Below are positions 11,601 through 26,600 of a stretch of DNA of 64,000 bases, piece after piece; the stretch's first letter is position 1; each line of letters starts with the position of its first letter. Both the position numbers and the translations under genes were made by a program. The stretch is from assembly GCA_025024175.1 (NCBI GenBank), contig QCXZ01000137.1, positions 7,626,001 to 7,690,000 on the forward strand. Direction: 5' to 3'. Source of the DNA: Rhyzopertha dominica. Lineage: Eukaryota; Arthropoda; Insecta; Coleoptera; Bostrichidae. The notes under the pieces were generated by a model. It was given only the letters and a program-made list of their open reading frames with translations, was not told the origin of the DNA and searched no databases.

Positions 11601-14600
11601 TGTTAGCGAAAAAACTTTTTTTAAGTACCTTTTGTTGCAAAGTTCATATTTATAATTTTTTCCATATTTCTGTCTAACCCTTTATATATGCATTGTTTTA
11701 TTAAAAAGTACCAGTTCAGTATATGTAACAACCACAACAAAAACACAATTACAGTATTTTACCCAACATTGAATAACACAAAAGGGTAGTGAAATTTACT
11801 TGTGTTGTGTCGTGACCTAAATTCAAACATAAATCAGTGAATTAAAAATAAACATGCAATAGCAGTGAGCTAAATAAGCTCGTAAGAAAAATTCCTGACC
11901 TAGAAAAAGTGTTACTATTCTTGTATTATCCACATATTAAACAGTTCATGTCCCATATCACTGTAACTAATGTTTTAAAATAAGTTAACCGTTCCCTTGC
12001 ATTAAACAAAACTTGCTACTTGCCCGACTGTAGTTTGGTAGCCATGCTTATACTAAAAAAATTAAGTACTTGTTATTAAGCTATAAACAAAGCAGTACAT
12101 TGCTGTAATTGAAAACTAACATTTTATATAACACTTTAATTAAATTTCTTTTGAGATAAGATCTTGGCCTCATATTACCCCTCGTTTTTTTGAGCAGATT
12201 TTATCATTGTATAACTTGTTCTGTCAAAGCGTGTTGCTTTTAATAGTTTGACCCACATGTTCAACAAGCTGTTAAAAATAATCAGATTAGAGCGCTAAAA
12301 ACAAATCATATTTTGATGTTGATGACCTAGTTACACATGTAACTTTTATCGAAAAGCAGAATATATTAGGTGTTTTAATCATCATTTTGAAACCTAGTCT
12401 ACGAAATCTACAAAACCATACGTTAAACGTTAGCGTAAAAGGGTATAAAAAGCCAGAAGTAAATTGTTGCCAGTAAGTCAAAAGCAATATGTATGTTTTC
12501 TTGGCAGACAAATGATATATTTTACACATAAAAAAAACAATATGCTTATCTACAAGTACTAATGAGTTGTAGTGTTCCAAAGGCCAAAGGACCCCTGAAA
12601 GTAATGAAGCCGAAGCAAAATCTTTATAGTTCATTTTACCAGGAATTTAAATTAAAACCTTAAACGTACCATAAAAGAAATAGAACCTGGTCTTAAAAGT
12701 TGTCAGAAACGTTATCTGTCAATGGCATATCATAGAAAAAATTAAAAATGTTGTCACACTGTCAGTTTAAAATGGCAACTCCACTGGAGCACTTTACTAG
12801 TGAGAAAAAGCGTTTTGTTATTCGTTTATTGCATAGTGAAGACGCAAAATCCATTAATTTTTAACCTAGAGTGAATATGGAAATTGACGTGTATTGCTCT
12901 AGCAAGTGTATGAATGGAGCAAAAAAATTTAAAAATAGGTTCAATTCCCTAGCTGATTCTCACCGACCTAGTCAAGTAAATTGTGTTATGACGCCTGAAT
13001 CGATTTTGATAATTGAAGTCTTAGTTAATGAAATAGAGGTTTATTTTTGCAAAATAGTCATGATTCTAATATTCCCATAAAATGTCTGCGAGACCTGGAA
13101 CATGTTGATGCATGTGAAGAACTTTTCGTCTGTATGAAGCTCAAGCCTTTTTGAAAAAGGTGATGAGCGTAGATAGATAATGCGTGGGTGTACTATCATC
13201 AACCTAAAAATAAAAAAAGATCGTACACAGCTCTAGGCAGGAAAGGCTACGCTGACTCTTTTTGGGACGCAAGCAGGGTAATTTTTTATTTTCCTGAAGA
13301 ATCTTTTCAAGCCAGTCATCAGAACCAAATGGCGAGGATCTCTAAGTAAGGGTATTCTTTTGCAACACTATAACGCGCGGCCATCCAGGATAGGAAATTT
13401 GATCATGTGTATGGTCACAGAGGCATCAGACGGGGAAAATTTTTTCAGTCATAATGAAGTGATTCAGTGATCCCAAAGAAATTGAAGCACTTCCAAAACA
13501 GTGGAGGGAGTGCTCAGAAAATAATGGAGACTACTTCGAAGAATGACACATTTATTATTAACACTGTTTTAATAAATTTTATCTAGCAACGTTTTGAAGG
13601 TCTTCATTTGATTCCGCCTCGTATTTTTTGGACTATATATAAAGCCAAATATTCGTTTAGTTACCCTTTANGTTCGTTGTGTTGCTTTATTTTAATAACG
13701 ACNTCAAACACCGTAATTAAAATACTAGCAAAAAATAGTATTTCTTTATTTTGCTCGTNGAAATAACAAACTACTTAGAGGATGNNGACACATTCAGAAT
13801 GTTCCACCACTTGAGCAGCACATTAGCGTGTCGTTTTTTTGACACAAGCGCGATTACCAAAATAGCACAGGTAATAAACGCTAGCGTTAAAACAAGTTTT
13901 CCACGCTCTCATACCTGTATATAGCGTGATTTACTATTATCTAACTGAAGTGNTTGAAACTTCCTGTTCCTACAGCATTTCTTAACACTTTTATGTAACC
14001 GACTGGTACAGAAGTCATCAAGATGATTATCATTTCACAATATAAGTAATTACTTTCTGTAATCCAAGCATGAACCAAAACTAGCGAATCTGAATATGTA
14101 TGAGAACGTCTCGGCTTTTACTTTTATTAACATTTTGGAATTATCGAATATCTCTAACCTACTTTTTGCCATGGGAAAGTCAACTTACTCGCATCGAACC
14201 AACATGATCCTTTGCCTTGCAAAGGAATGACGAGGATCTTCCCAAAAAGTTCGTAGTCGCCGTCGATTCTCAGCCTGGCCAGCTTCAGTTCAGTGTGAAA
14301 ATCATGCGAGACTGGATCGACCGTGTTCTTGGCCACCTTTGTTTTTCCGAATCCAATCACTGTCACGTTGGCCAAAGACGCGTTTACGGTTACTGGTCCG
14401 CCACCACCTTGTAAAATCTGAAAAATAAACGATTATTTATCTGATGGTATCCGCGCAAAAATGTTTCTCGGTATCCTTAAAGCAAAGTTCAAATAAACGA
14501 GGAGTTTTGAGCGAATTATTTTAGTCGAAACTGCGGAGCGGAAGGCCAAGTTAAATAATTGTATGAAAATATACCGTAAGCTGTTTATACTGAGCGGTAC

Positions 14601-17600
14601 TAAATATAGAAGAAGGACAATGCTTGTGCATGGATGGTACGTTTGCTCTTGCTAACTGGCGTCTTTTGCGGAAAGCATTTGTTTTTAAAGGAATTTGGTT
14701 AGCCCTTCCTAATATTTATTTATTGTTTCCACTTGCCAGCAATAATGTTTATCAAAATTCAAGCTTTTTTCTACCAAAATTGATAGTTCAACCGATTTTT
14801 ATAAATTTCTTTATTAAACGTGGATATCATATTAGTTTAGAAGACTTTTTGAAGTTTCAATAAGATAAGCTACCAAATTATTACGTTTTTATTATTTGTT
14901 ACGGATTCGTATTAATTTATTGGTTTCTGCTTCATAACTACAAATGAACTTATATTCTGAATTACAAAAACATTAAAATATCGAATAATAATTCTATAGC
15001 AAATTTACACGTTTGGAAGCTTTGAATGAAGAAATTATTGCAAACAAAATACAGAAACAACCAAGAAACGACAAATGGATGAAGCAAAAACAGTAGACAT
15101 GGATTTTGTCGAAATCATCAGGGAAAATCTTAAATTGTACAAAAATCTGGACAATAATACAATAGTCATAGTCGCAATCAAATTTTGTTCGATACTATAT
15201 AAGAATACCCTAAAATACTTACACCAAATTGCTAACTAATGCTGTCACTTTAAAAAGTTTGTACTGAATAGCACAATTGTTGGCTTGTAATTTTGGGTTC
15301 TCACCCGTTGGTACATTTTTATATAATATGACGTATCTAAGAACTCTGTTCTATGTAATAATAGTAAATATTTACTTGTTCACAAACAGACAACAACTTT
15401 TCAATCTCGTAATTTGTAAAACTATTATCACGAGGAATTTTCTAATTTTACACACTTAGATAACAAACTGTGGTTTAGCAATAATCAGTAATATTACAAA
15501 AAACCATACTTTTCGAGTTTTAGCAAGTAAAGTGGATGTATATCAATGTGAAAAAGCTGGATAACTAATGCTTTCTACATATGAGTACAAAATGGTTGCA
15601 AAAAATTTGTTTTCCAACACCAATTAACCTAGGTGTGCAAAAATAATTGCACAAATATCACTGGAACTTGATTTACACTATTTAACACATAAATGAAATG
15701 CCGATGACAAACAATGAATAAATACCAAAGATGTTATAAATTCTAACCTCCCGGGAGACTAAAAATATCAAATCCAAGAACAGGCACTAACGCCTGGTTT
15801 ATTTTTTGACACGGAGCCTTTAGGAATGAGAGAAATGGTATTTTTATGACGTGGAAAAACGATAAGGATGTTGTTACAAATATATCAGACCTAAATATAC
15901 TGAACATTTGATTTTTCCTCAAGAGTATGGATATCTAAGAAAATAAGCATGACACAGAGTTTTTCAAAACTATTTAGTTTTCAGATTAATAACATACCTT
16001 TTTCTTTGTAGTATTGATCAAATACAAACAAATTTTAAATTACGTTGTTAAGATCTTGGGCAAAAGTCGCAATATATAGTACTGCCTAGTCATTCCCAAG
16101 TTCAATAAACCAAGATATGTATTAGAGTAAAAATATCAATTATCACTTCATGCCAAGAAACATGTGCCAAAAAAGAAATAATCGTGACAACAGGGATTAA
16201 AAAACCGCTTGCACACAAGTGGTTCAGATATCTTGCGGAAGGAACATGTCATTTAAAAAACTACTTTCTCCTATTTTATACAGCATATCCGTTTAAAGAC
16301 ACAACTTGCAATTGCGTCTGCATCAGCATAAAAATGATAAGGAAGTAATTTTGTGAATTTAGTAGATTAGGACAAAAGAAACATTCCTTATCAACTAGTG
16401 TTACTTTATATATACAGTACGTTCCCCAATTTAGTTACACATCAGAAAATAAGTTTTATTTTTGTAAAAGTTTTCCTTATTATCGCATTGTGTGTAATCA
16501 GTATGTTTCATAATAAATTATTGTTTTATATTTTTCTCGATCTACGTAGAAACGTTATTAATATTTAATTTGGCATAATTGGCATCATAGGTTCATAACA
16601 TTGCTGGACTGAAGAAATCCTCATTTCACTTTTCAGGCTTGGAGTTATTATTTCAAGAAAGTTATAAATTAATTCGTGGTCTGCAGATACTTATCAATCG
16701 GACTATATCCTTTTTACCGAAGATTAAATCAAAATAGTTATTTGGAAATACTAAAAAAATATTTTGGTAACAAATTCGAGGAATTAGTTCTAGAATTGTG
16801 AAATTAAATTTAGAGTAAATAGATAGAAAAGGGAGGCCTTAATCTGTGGTCACTGTAGCACCCAGGATTGTCAGTTTTAGATTTCTATTTACGGGGAAGA
16901 TTCACATAATTACTTTGTATCGAACCTATGGAGCATAACAAAGATCATCTGAAGAAGATAATATGGGCAGCAATGCAGTAATTGTTTATAGATGAATTTC
17001 ACAGAATCTATAAAGAATTTGAAGACCAAGAACTGTCACAGATGGTCCAGAAATACATATAAAATTAATTTCACTTAACACGTACTGGCTACAAACAATG
17101 TGATATTAGATTGGAGACTTTTAGAACAAGCAAACCTTTTTGTAAATAGCAAGTGTATCAAAAATCCTAGTAGTCATGCCAGATAGAAGAAAAACCATAT
17201 TCCCNTCCATCAGTATTTTTAACTTTTCTAAAACGTTGGTAGAAGAGTGGATGGCTATTCCATCTGACAACATTAGGTTGAGACGATGACAAAGCCACCT
17301 AGCTGACGTATCAATAACTACTTCTTAAATTAACAAACTTAGTTTTCTTATAATCAAAAAGCAATCCGCGCTTAGGCAATAAGTTTTAGAAGAAGTTTTG
17401 CTTACGTTATTGCGAGTGTGGATGTTTTTTTGTTCACAATAAACAAAGAGTGAGTTTTTTTTATGTTTAGCACAGGTACATACATATCTAGGAAAGTATC
17501 AGAAATGGAAGCAAAGTTGTACATTACATTGATCATCACAATCCTTCCTTGTCTATATTTACGAGATTGAACCATATTTTGGGACTTTGCTGCATGTTTC

Positions 17601-20600
17601 AGTAAACCAAATATACCTATATAGGCATAAATATTTCAAAATCTATCAGTTTCAACAAGGCAAGTTGTGGTAGACGCAGGAACATCAGAGAGCACTATTG
17701 TAACCTATCCAAAAATTCAATTAAATTAGACTTACAAAACTGCAAATCTTTTTTATTTAATCTTCCTTTTGATTCCGCTGCTTTCCGAAATCCCGTGCTA
17801 AAGATTGAAAAAGCTCACTCGGCATAATATTATTGTTTTTAGTTTACAAAGAGTAATTGAAGCATCAGATTGATATCCTGTGATTAATTATCACTATATT
17901 ATTAATTAATAAAATAATTTATTATGCCAATACTATACTATACACTATACAGAGATTGCAAATAAATTCAAATGATAAAGGACGACAACAACAACTAAAT
18001 ACATACTACTTTTTGCAGTCCCGTCCGAATTGTGCATAAGAAACAGCAGTGAAATTTAATTTACCAGAATATTTGTTAGCTAACAAAAATGTATCATTCA
18101 ACGTCGAGTGGTAGGAATTGGCACATATAACAATCGTTATGACGTAAATTACAAATAGAAATAAAATACTTTGCCAACAAGATAAGTCTGATTAATAATA
18201 CTATTAATAACCTTGAATATAAAACATAATTTGTAAAAATCTCTACGATTTTGCAGTGGGGAGACCAACACGTACCTGGCTACAAGATCAATATCATTTA
18301 AATAAACATTGCTTTTTTTCTAACTTAAACGTGCGTAAGACAATAGGGCGATCAGATGATGGAATTATATTCCAATATGGGGCGAATAACAGTTGTAAAG
18401 TACTAAGATCGTTTAAAATCAGAAGTCCACACTTTCAAGCAACCTAATAACTTTCTACTTTTGCCAATAATAAAATCGTTGCAAATATGGAAAGACAATT
18501 TACCATCTAAAAATACCCACAATTTTTGTACAACGTCCACAACAGCTATACGAGATTTATTCTTCAGTAAGTAAAGAGAAATAGAAGGGGATAATTTTTT
18601 TACTAAAAAATATTACTTTACATTTTACAAGATTGCACCAATTCGTAATTTTCAGTATGTCAGATTGTAGAGTAGCAATATCATCAAGAGTTTGAATCTT
18701 TTGTACAATTTTAAACCGTTGGCATACAGCAACAAGCTGATATATAAACGCAAACATAATTTACAAAAATATTAAATAAAATAGGGCCTATGATAGAACC
18801 CTGTGGCATCCCAGATGTTGCAGAGTACTCCGATGACTGAAAACTGTTTAAGTGCGATTATCGAATAACTACATAACCATGAATTTAAAGGATCTCTGAT
18901 GCCATACAAGTGCAATTTTGTTTTACGTATGAAGTGATTAACTGTATCAGAAGCTTTTTGAAAATCAATATATACAGCATGAACATCCAAGCCGTCTTCA
19001 AAAGCACCAACAATGTCCTCAGTAAAAGTAACAAGATTTGTAAGTGTGCTGCGTCGAGCATATTGAGCTAGACAGATAACGTTTTAAAGCTTGCTCTAAT
19101 TTGTGACGCAACTAACTTTTAAAAATCTTCTAGGGAGCACACAATATACTGATAGGTCTGTAGTTTATAATATTATTTCTAGATCCAGAGTTAAAAACAG
19201 GAATAGCATTCCTAAATTTTCTAAATAATTTAAATATAGGTTCAGTTAGGGAAGCACTACCAAACCTGTGAAAATTAGACGGCAAATTGTCCGACCCAGC
19301 TCCTGTTTTACAGTCCAATTTATTAATTGACGTCTGTGATCAAACTTTGTTAAAATGAATGGAACAAAATTTAATACGTCTTCGCTGGATAAATAATATG
19401 AAACAGTCTTTCTGCTTGTTACGTAAAAAAATAATTTGAAAATAATTCTCCAGCAATTCTCGAAGCGTTGCCCTTCGGCAACAGGCACTTTCCGGGGCAA
19501 CGCATTGTCGAATTTCTGTCAAATTATTTTCAATTTATTCTTACTCTCTTGTGATATTATTGCCGAAAACACCACCCTCGCTGAAGGTTACTTTATTCAG
19601 ATCCACATGTGAGTTAAAAAAAAAACTGTTGGCGCGATGATGATGATTTTCCTCCTTGTTTTTCTGATTTTCGGTATATCAAAAAGCAGTATCGCGTACC
19701 GAATTCAGCAACAACCAAAAATAAATCCCCAAAACCTCGGACTTACGTTTACTCGCGGGATCTTCAGCGGATCCAGCGGAGCCAAGTCAATCGCTGGCAG
19801 CCCGTTCGGGATCTCGTCGAAAAGCCTCTGGACAGCGTGCGTGGAGCAGTTGACGAAGTTGTTCTCGGTGCTATTCATGTAACACGTCTTCACAAATTCC
19901 GCTGCAACCACAAAGAATTAGCACGGAAACAAAACAGAACCATCAACCGCACTCACGCTGCTGCCTCATTATGTCGGCCCCAAGGGCGAAACAGGGGAGA
20001 CAGATAAGCAAAACCGCCTGGGACAGCATGATGACTGGACCTGATCTGGCGTGCACGCGGGACAATATCAAGCTGAATACTTTCACTTGTAAATGGTCTG
20101 TGCGTTTGTTACATAATAATATGTTAGCCTGGAAATCCACGGGTCCAGTGCAACATGTGGAACGGTGAGATATCGGTGGAAAGTGGGGAAGAAGGTTAGT
20201 TTTGTTCTGCTTTTTTTCGGATAGAAGTGGGACAGGCAGGAGAAATGATGCGGGACCGGTGCATCGGTGCAATTTGTCATTTATGCAAGAGAAACCGGAC
20301 TAGACTAGACTGTTCCTTTAGTTTATTAGTTTTCTTATGAAAATTAAAATAAGATTGAAATTTGGCATAAATTTCTCTTCCACCTTGTACAATTAGCTCA
20401 ATCTACGTTTCTTTTTCATTTACGAAGAATACGGACCATAACATTCAGTTTTACCGCTCATTTAATATATGTATACGACAAATGTATAAGTACGTTTAGT
20501 ACTTTTGCTTATGTAAAAGATCAGTCCTGACGTGTGATAGATCTTAGTAGATATGTAGTTATATCTTTATAAAACACAAAGAACCCGTGTTACTAGATCA

Positions 20601-23600
20601 CACAGTCATTCAAAAACAGGAGTAGGCGAATTGGGTCCCGGCCGATGCAGGTATACTAATCTGCAATGCGAGTTGGGTCACAAACATATGCGACTTGGGG
20701 TCCAGTAGTCGTATTGTTATAAAATATATTTTCTTAGAAATTTCATAATACCTAGTACTTCAAATAAATTAAAGATTGTTAAAGCATAAATAAGTATAGG
20801 TATATTGAATAACTCTTTGATCTTAGTATTTTATGGCTAAACTGAGCGCGATACGAACAAATTATAAAAGAGAAACAGCGTTTAAAATTAAATAGGCTTG
20901 CTTTCCACAAATTTTAAACCCCAAAATAATTCTGGCAAAAATAAAGGCGTAAGTGTACTTCAGGGTAAACTTAAAACTATGAATATGTAGCAGAAAGATA
21001 TTTGGTGAGTGTCACTATTGTGCCGAAATTCGTTTTGATTCATTAAAGACTTTTTCCGAAGACAACTGAAAACTCCCGTCCTATTCATAAACTTTGAAAT
21101 TTAACTTTTAACTAAAACACCCTGCATAATATTTAATGTTTATTTATGTTTAGGCATAAAAAACAATACAAACCTTAGGATGTAAATATAAAACACTTCT
21201 GTGTACTGTTTAAAATGCATGTTAATGATTTACACTAAAGCTTTGCAGTTTTGGCGCGGTATGATATTGTTTTCATCATTTGATTTTTAATAAATTTTCA
21301 TGCTTTTCTTTTAATTGTTTACTGAATATCACATATCAGGAGCAAAAGAATATGTATTGTTTTTCTACACTGATTTGCTATCTTACGGCATTAGAAACCG
21401 CAAGAAAAATACTTATCTCAAAAGGTACTCAATAAAAGTTACTCACTTTTTTAATAAGTGCCTTGCACACAGTTTTTTTTTATTCGCATACATCTACCTT
21501 TTTACGGCCCGTCGTGTATAAATTTGTGAAAGCCGAACTTGAACTTATTTATAGCAATAAGTTCTTTGCCTTTTTCACTCACTTTACAACTGAAACTGGA
21601 AATTGCCTTGATCATTCGTTTTAGCCCAAGTATTGCGCATTTGATAAAGGGGAGACTAAATCCTAAAGCTATAACCAATGAATGACAATATATTAGGAAG
21701 AAAATATTTTGAGAAATATAATATCCTCAGCAATAAACCCCTGTAATTGCTTTATTGGGAAGAAACAGTGGGATCCAACTCGCATAGGACCTTTTCTAGC
21801 TAGCAGGTATGTACACATGGCATTCGTGGGACCCAATTAGTACCTTTCCTCAAAAACGGTTGAAAAGATAGCAAATGTTATTTTATTAGTAAGAATCAGA
21901 TTTCTAGATATAGAAACAGAGATCATTTTTTGTGGAACTTCCCATAGTTTAATCACAAATTGGTTATCGTCTTTTGTTTTTGGGAAATTATGGATTTCTT
22001 CATTTGAATACGTTTGTATTTGAAAATATTCTTATTGTTATACCCATTTCTCGTACCAGGGCTTATTTAAAATGTTATATTTCTTGTTGTAAAGATCTTC
22101 CGTCTGTAATTCTTTGAGCCCTAAGAAATAACTTCTTTATAAGACTATTCTTTTGAGTGGATTTCTGTTTTTTTGTCGTAAGTGACCAGTGTTTAATCTG
22201 TAAATTTGGATATCAAAGAACGATAAATTGTCATTTCTTTTTAACTACTAAAGACGGAGCTCTTTCCAGTGTATTGGTACGACTGGTCCTGCAGTAGAAT
22301 GCTGGAGCACGTCTAGAGTTAAATTGGGGGACAGTAAGCATGAGTTTTGACAAAATCTTAGGGGGGTCCAATTGATTTAGTAAAAGCTTCCAGAGAAACT
22401 TGACACTGAATGCGGTTCTACGGGTTTGGGGAGAAACAACAAAATTAAATCTTCCTAGGAGGACTGACTGATCTAAATGTCAATCGGGATAAACTTCGTC
22501 CATTTCGGAAAGGGCCTTTGAACAATTTCAATCAATTCACAGTGAATCTTGTAGGCAGGGCACCAAATTAAGCAAGCCTACTTCAATTTAGATCCTGTGA
22601 GACAGTAAGATAACAATTGTAATGATTTAACATTTTTAGTATATAAAACCTAGTAGTTTAAAAGCGTCTTTAACTGCATATTAAAAGTACATTTTTCATC
22701 AAAAATGATACCAAGATCCTTGAAATGCGTAACACGTTGTAAAGTTACATTGCCAACGCTGTAGTGATGACATGGGAAAAAGGTTTGCAAGAATAAGAAA
22801 TAGAGACACGTTTGTTAATGTTAAGAAAGAGTTTGTTTGGCGAGCACCATTGAAATTAACATTTAAATCGTCTTGTAAAGCAAATGGGGACGCAACATTA
22901 TAGAAAATCTTAAAATCATCGGCCTAAAAGAGCTTTTGACACTTAAAACATTAACAATGTCATTGATACAAAGTTCAAAAAATACAGGGCCTAAAATTGA
23001 CCCCTGAGGGACTCCAGAGGTCGCAAGAAATGAGGTAGATTTAAAGTTACGATAGCAGACGAACTGGTATTTGTTATTTAGATAGGACGAAACTACCAGA
23101 AGTAATGCGTGAGAGAATCCATATGTTTCGAGCTTACCTAAGGGAATGTTGTGATCGACAATGTCGGTGTAAATTACATCAACCTGTGAGCAGCAATCGA
23201 AGGTCTGTGAACTGAGTAAAACAAACGGATTTGAAAATGTCGATTTTTTAGCTACAAAACCGTGCTGATGTAAAGAAATTAACTTATTGATCTGAGCAAA
23301 TAGATGTTTTTCAAAAAGCACAGTAGCGTAATTGGACGATAATCGGTTACTTCTGATCGATCTCCTTTCTTGAAAATAGGGCAAATGGAAGGCGTCCGGA
23401 AAATGGAAGTTTTAAGAATTAAGTTGAAAATGATGTAGAGGGGAGAAGCAGCACAATCTTTGACGATAAAGTTCGGAATCTCATCCCCTCATGATGTAAA
23501 GGAGTCAGCTGACTTCCTAAAAGTGGAGAGAATGTCGATTTCAGACATATATTTGCATTTTACGAGTGTTACGTTATTCGTACAAGAACAATTTACAGGG

Positions 23601-26600
23601 ATGTCAGAAGGATCAGAAGAAAGGTAAACACTTTGAAAAAAAGCAGCAAAGGCATACACAATGGCTTGAGGGGAGTCGACATCAATGCCATTAGCCTGCA
23701 TAACCCCAGGAGTATGAGAATTCCCTTTTTTGTTATTGACAAACGATTAGATTTTTTTGGATCTCTCAATAGTGCGTAGACAGTTGTGGTAAGCTTTAGT
23801 AATTAACGTTTTGGTCAGAGACCGAGACCGCTAGCGTTCCATATTTTTCATTGCCACTACAGGACAATTGCGCAACCTGATCTTTATTCATCAAAATTAC
23901 CGTTACACAAGAAAAAGTAGATTTTAAACAATGCTCAGATAATTTGGCTATTGTATCACCTAGGGAATCTCTTCTAAGTAGGGATTTGGTAATAAATTAA
24001 AAACAAATAAAGAAACCACGTTAAAACTAACTAAAATACCCTGTTCTGATATACTCAAGCATTTTATAATGACAATAAAGTCTTGAAAAATTCTTGATGA
24101 GACCCTTGGTTATCCCTACACAAGGCTTTAAGCAAATAGTACAAGATTTTGTTAATTTGTAACAAGGACTGCCAATCGTATTGTTTACAGTTGTTAAGGG
24201 AAGATTAGTTTTATGTATTCGAAAGAATTGAAGTTTTGATCGTTAGTGACTTTTTCCTGAATCTGTTAGTTCGCAATCTTGCAAAAATATACCTACCTCT
24301 TAAAAACAACAACCCAAAATACTTATTAGTGAATAATCCTTGCCCTTTTCTTTTCAAGTAATATATTTCTATTACACAACCGTATCTTTCAATTAATTTG
24401 GGAGGAAGTTAAAGCTTCTGTGTTAATTTTCAAATAAATAAATGATAAATTTGACAACAAAATAGAAATAGCTTTAATTTTCTAATCTTCCTCATAAGCA
24501 CTAGACAGCTTTTCTGTATCTGACAGCATCGGTGCTCATTAGTTGGATCGTCATTTCGCGATTAACCAACTGGCTTATTTTTATTAAAGGCCCGTTAAAC
24601 TTGGGAAGCTTTCCAAACATAATAATCTATAAATCGATGTTGGCAGGGCGTGCTACTTCTGACGACCTGCCAATTTTGTTTAATATACAGAGTGCTTATT
24701 GGAAGTATTTTGGTTGCCGACGTGTATTGCAATATCGCAAAGGCAATAAAGCTCGTTTGCAAAATCCATGGTCTGTTGGAGCACGAAGTTTCAACACATG
24801 CTTATCGGATGCGTGTATCTTTTGTGTTCACAGATTTCTCTTCGCGTTGTAAGAACAACCAAGACATTTGAAACATATGCTATGGAGATGTAACACTCCA
24901 AGGAAACGAAATTTTCCAAAAATGAACATTATATCACTTTCTACCATGCATTTAGCACCAGTTTCACTGTAAAAATTCGCGTCGCATTTTCTAGGACGTT
25001 TATGCACTAAAATATTAAAATGGCATGTGCAATAAATTTACTTTCTAGTTTGTTATATTCAAATTTATTGCAGTTGGTGGACTTCTTTCTACGACATACT
25101 TAAATCTTGCGCGTTAAAATCCAGAAATGCATTCCACGCATATGAATGCAGGAAGTTTTGACTTACATTCATATGCTAATTAGCAATGGGTCGAACTGAG
25201 TGGGTTATTGTAATAATGTCGAAGAATTTATTAATAGCTGTAAACGGTACGCCTAAACTCTGATAAAATGAAGGGTAAAATCGTTAAATATTATTTATTT
25301 TCCAGGTAATGTTAATCATAATCGTCAGAAACAGAAAATTTTTGAAAACCACTTTTTCATTCTCTATACTGACTACTTGTATTGATGTGTCTATATAGGG
25401 GGTCCCGCATTATGTGGGCAATCTCTCGGAATCTGAAAACTGGTGAAAAAATAACACTATTTTACAGTATAACTTTTTTTTTTAAATAACGCCCGCCTAC
25501 TGAGATACTCACTCTTAAACCTGGAGGAAGAGGCACAGTTTTTCAGAAAAATATCTCTTAGACCGATTGTTATAATTTCATTAAATTTTGGTTATTATCA
25601 TTTAAAGTATAAGCCAATGCTCAATTTTTTTAATAAATGTTTTGTGGGGGGCTTTGTGACCTGACCAGACCTAACCCTTTACTTTAAAATACTAAAATAT
25701 CTGTTTCTTTATCTTTGGGCCTTATAAACAAAAAAAAAAGATATACTTTGTTTATGCGGCTAAAATTGACCCTTTCCGAGAAAATTGCATTTGAATGTTA
25801 AGGTCCATATTTTCACTGCTTAACTAAATCATTTGTTTTTATCAAATTGGCCATGATAAATAATAAAACTCTGTTAGTTGTCACTGATACATTGACATTT
25901 TGATAATACTCTACATTATTTGTTGCAAAAATTCTGAAATAATAACAATAATGGAATATTTATATAAATGAGTACGCTGACATGCATATTTGAAACTTTT
26001 TATTTTGAAAATCACCTATTGTAACAATTAGAATTTATATTATTTATCTCAGCCAATTTGATAAAAACAAAATGATATTAGTTAAGCAGTAGAAATGTGA
26101 ACCCTGACATTCAATTGCAATTTTCTCGGAAAGGGTCAATTTTAGCCGCATGAACAAAGACAAAGAATACCTTTTTTTGTTTACAAGGTCCAAAAATTAA
26201 AAGAACACATATTCTTGAGAAATATACTTACCCGTTTTACTTTTAACCAGTTTTAGATGTAATTTCAAAAACGCTCCGCATTTGAAAAAAGAAACCACCA
26301 AGACGTCTCGAACCGCATCATTACTCGAGACGAGACTTGGGCCTATGCTTACGACCTGAAAACAGTAGATCAATCAAGTAAACACCGTGCAAAGGGTGAA
26401 CCAAGACCGAAAAAATCACACCGAAGTCATTAAAAGATTAAGATCGTGAATGAATTCCTTGCAACTGCCCAAATTGTTAACAAGAAATACATTTTGCATC
26501 ATGAAATGTAGTTACCGGCTCATATCGGCCGTTACCCAGCGTATTCGCCTGAATTAGCACCGAGTGGTGGACACCGTTTCGACCCTTTCTAAGAAATAAA

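Noticed and set aside
12287..12634. 115-codon minus-strand frame in takeout intron 3
   Set aside because: Same strand as takeout, but phase and protein join exon 3 directly to exon 4; no domain is visible.
24532..24852. 106-codon plus-strand frame
   Set aside because: Two overlapping frames are open over the same DNA and neither resembles a known protein.
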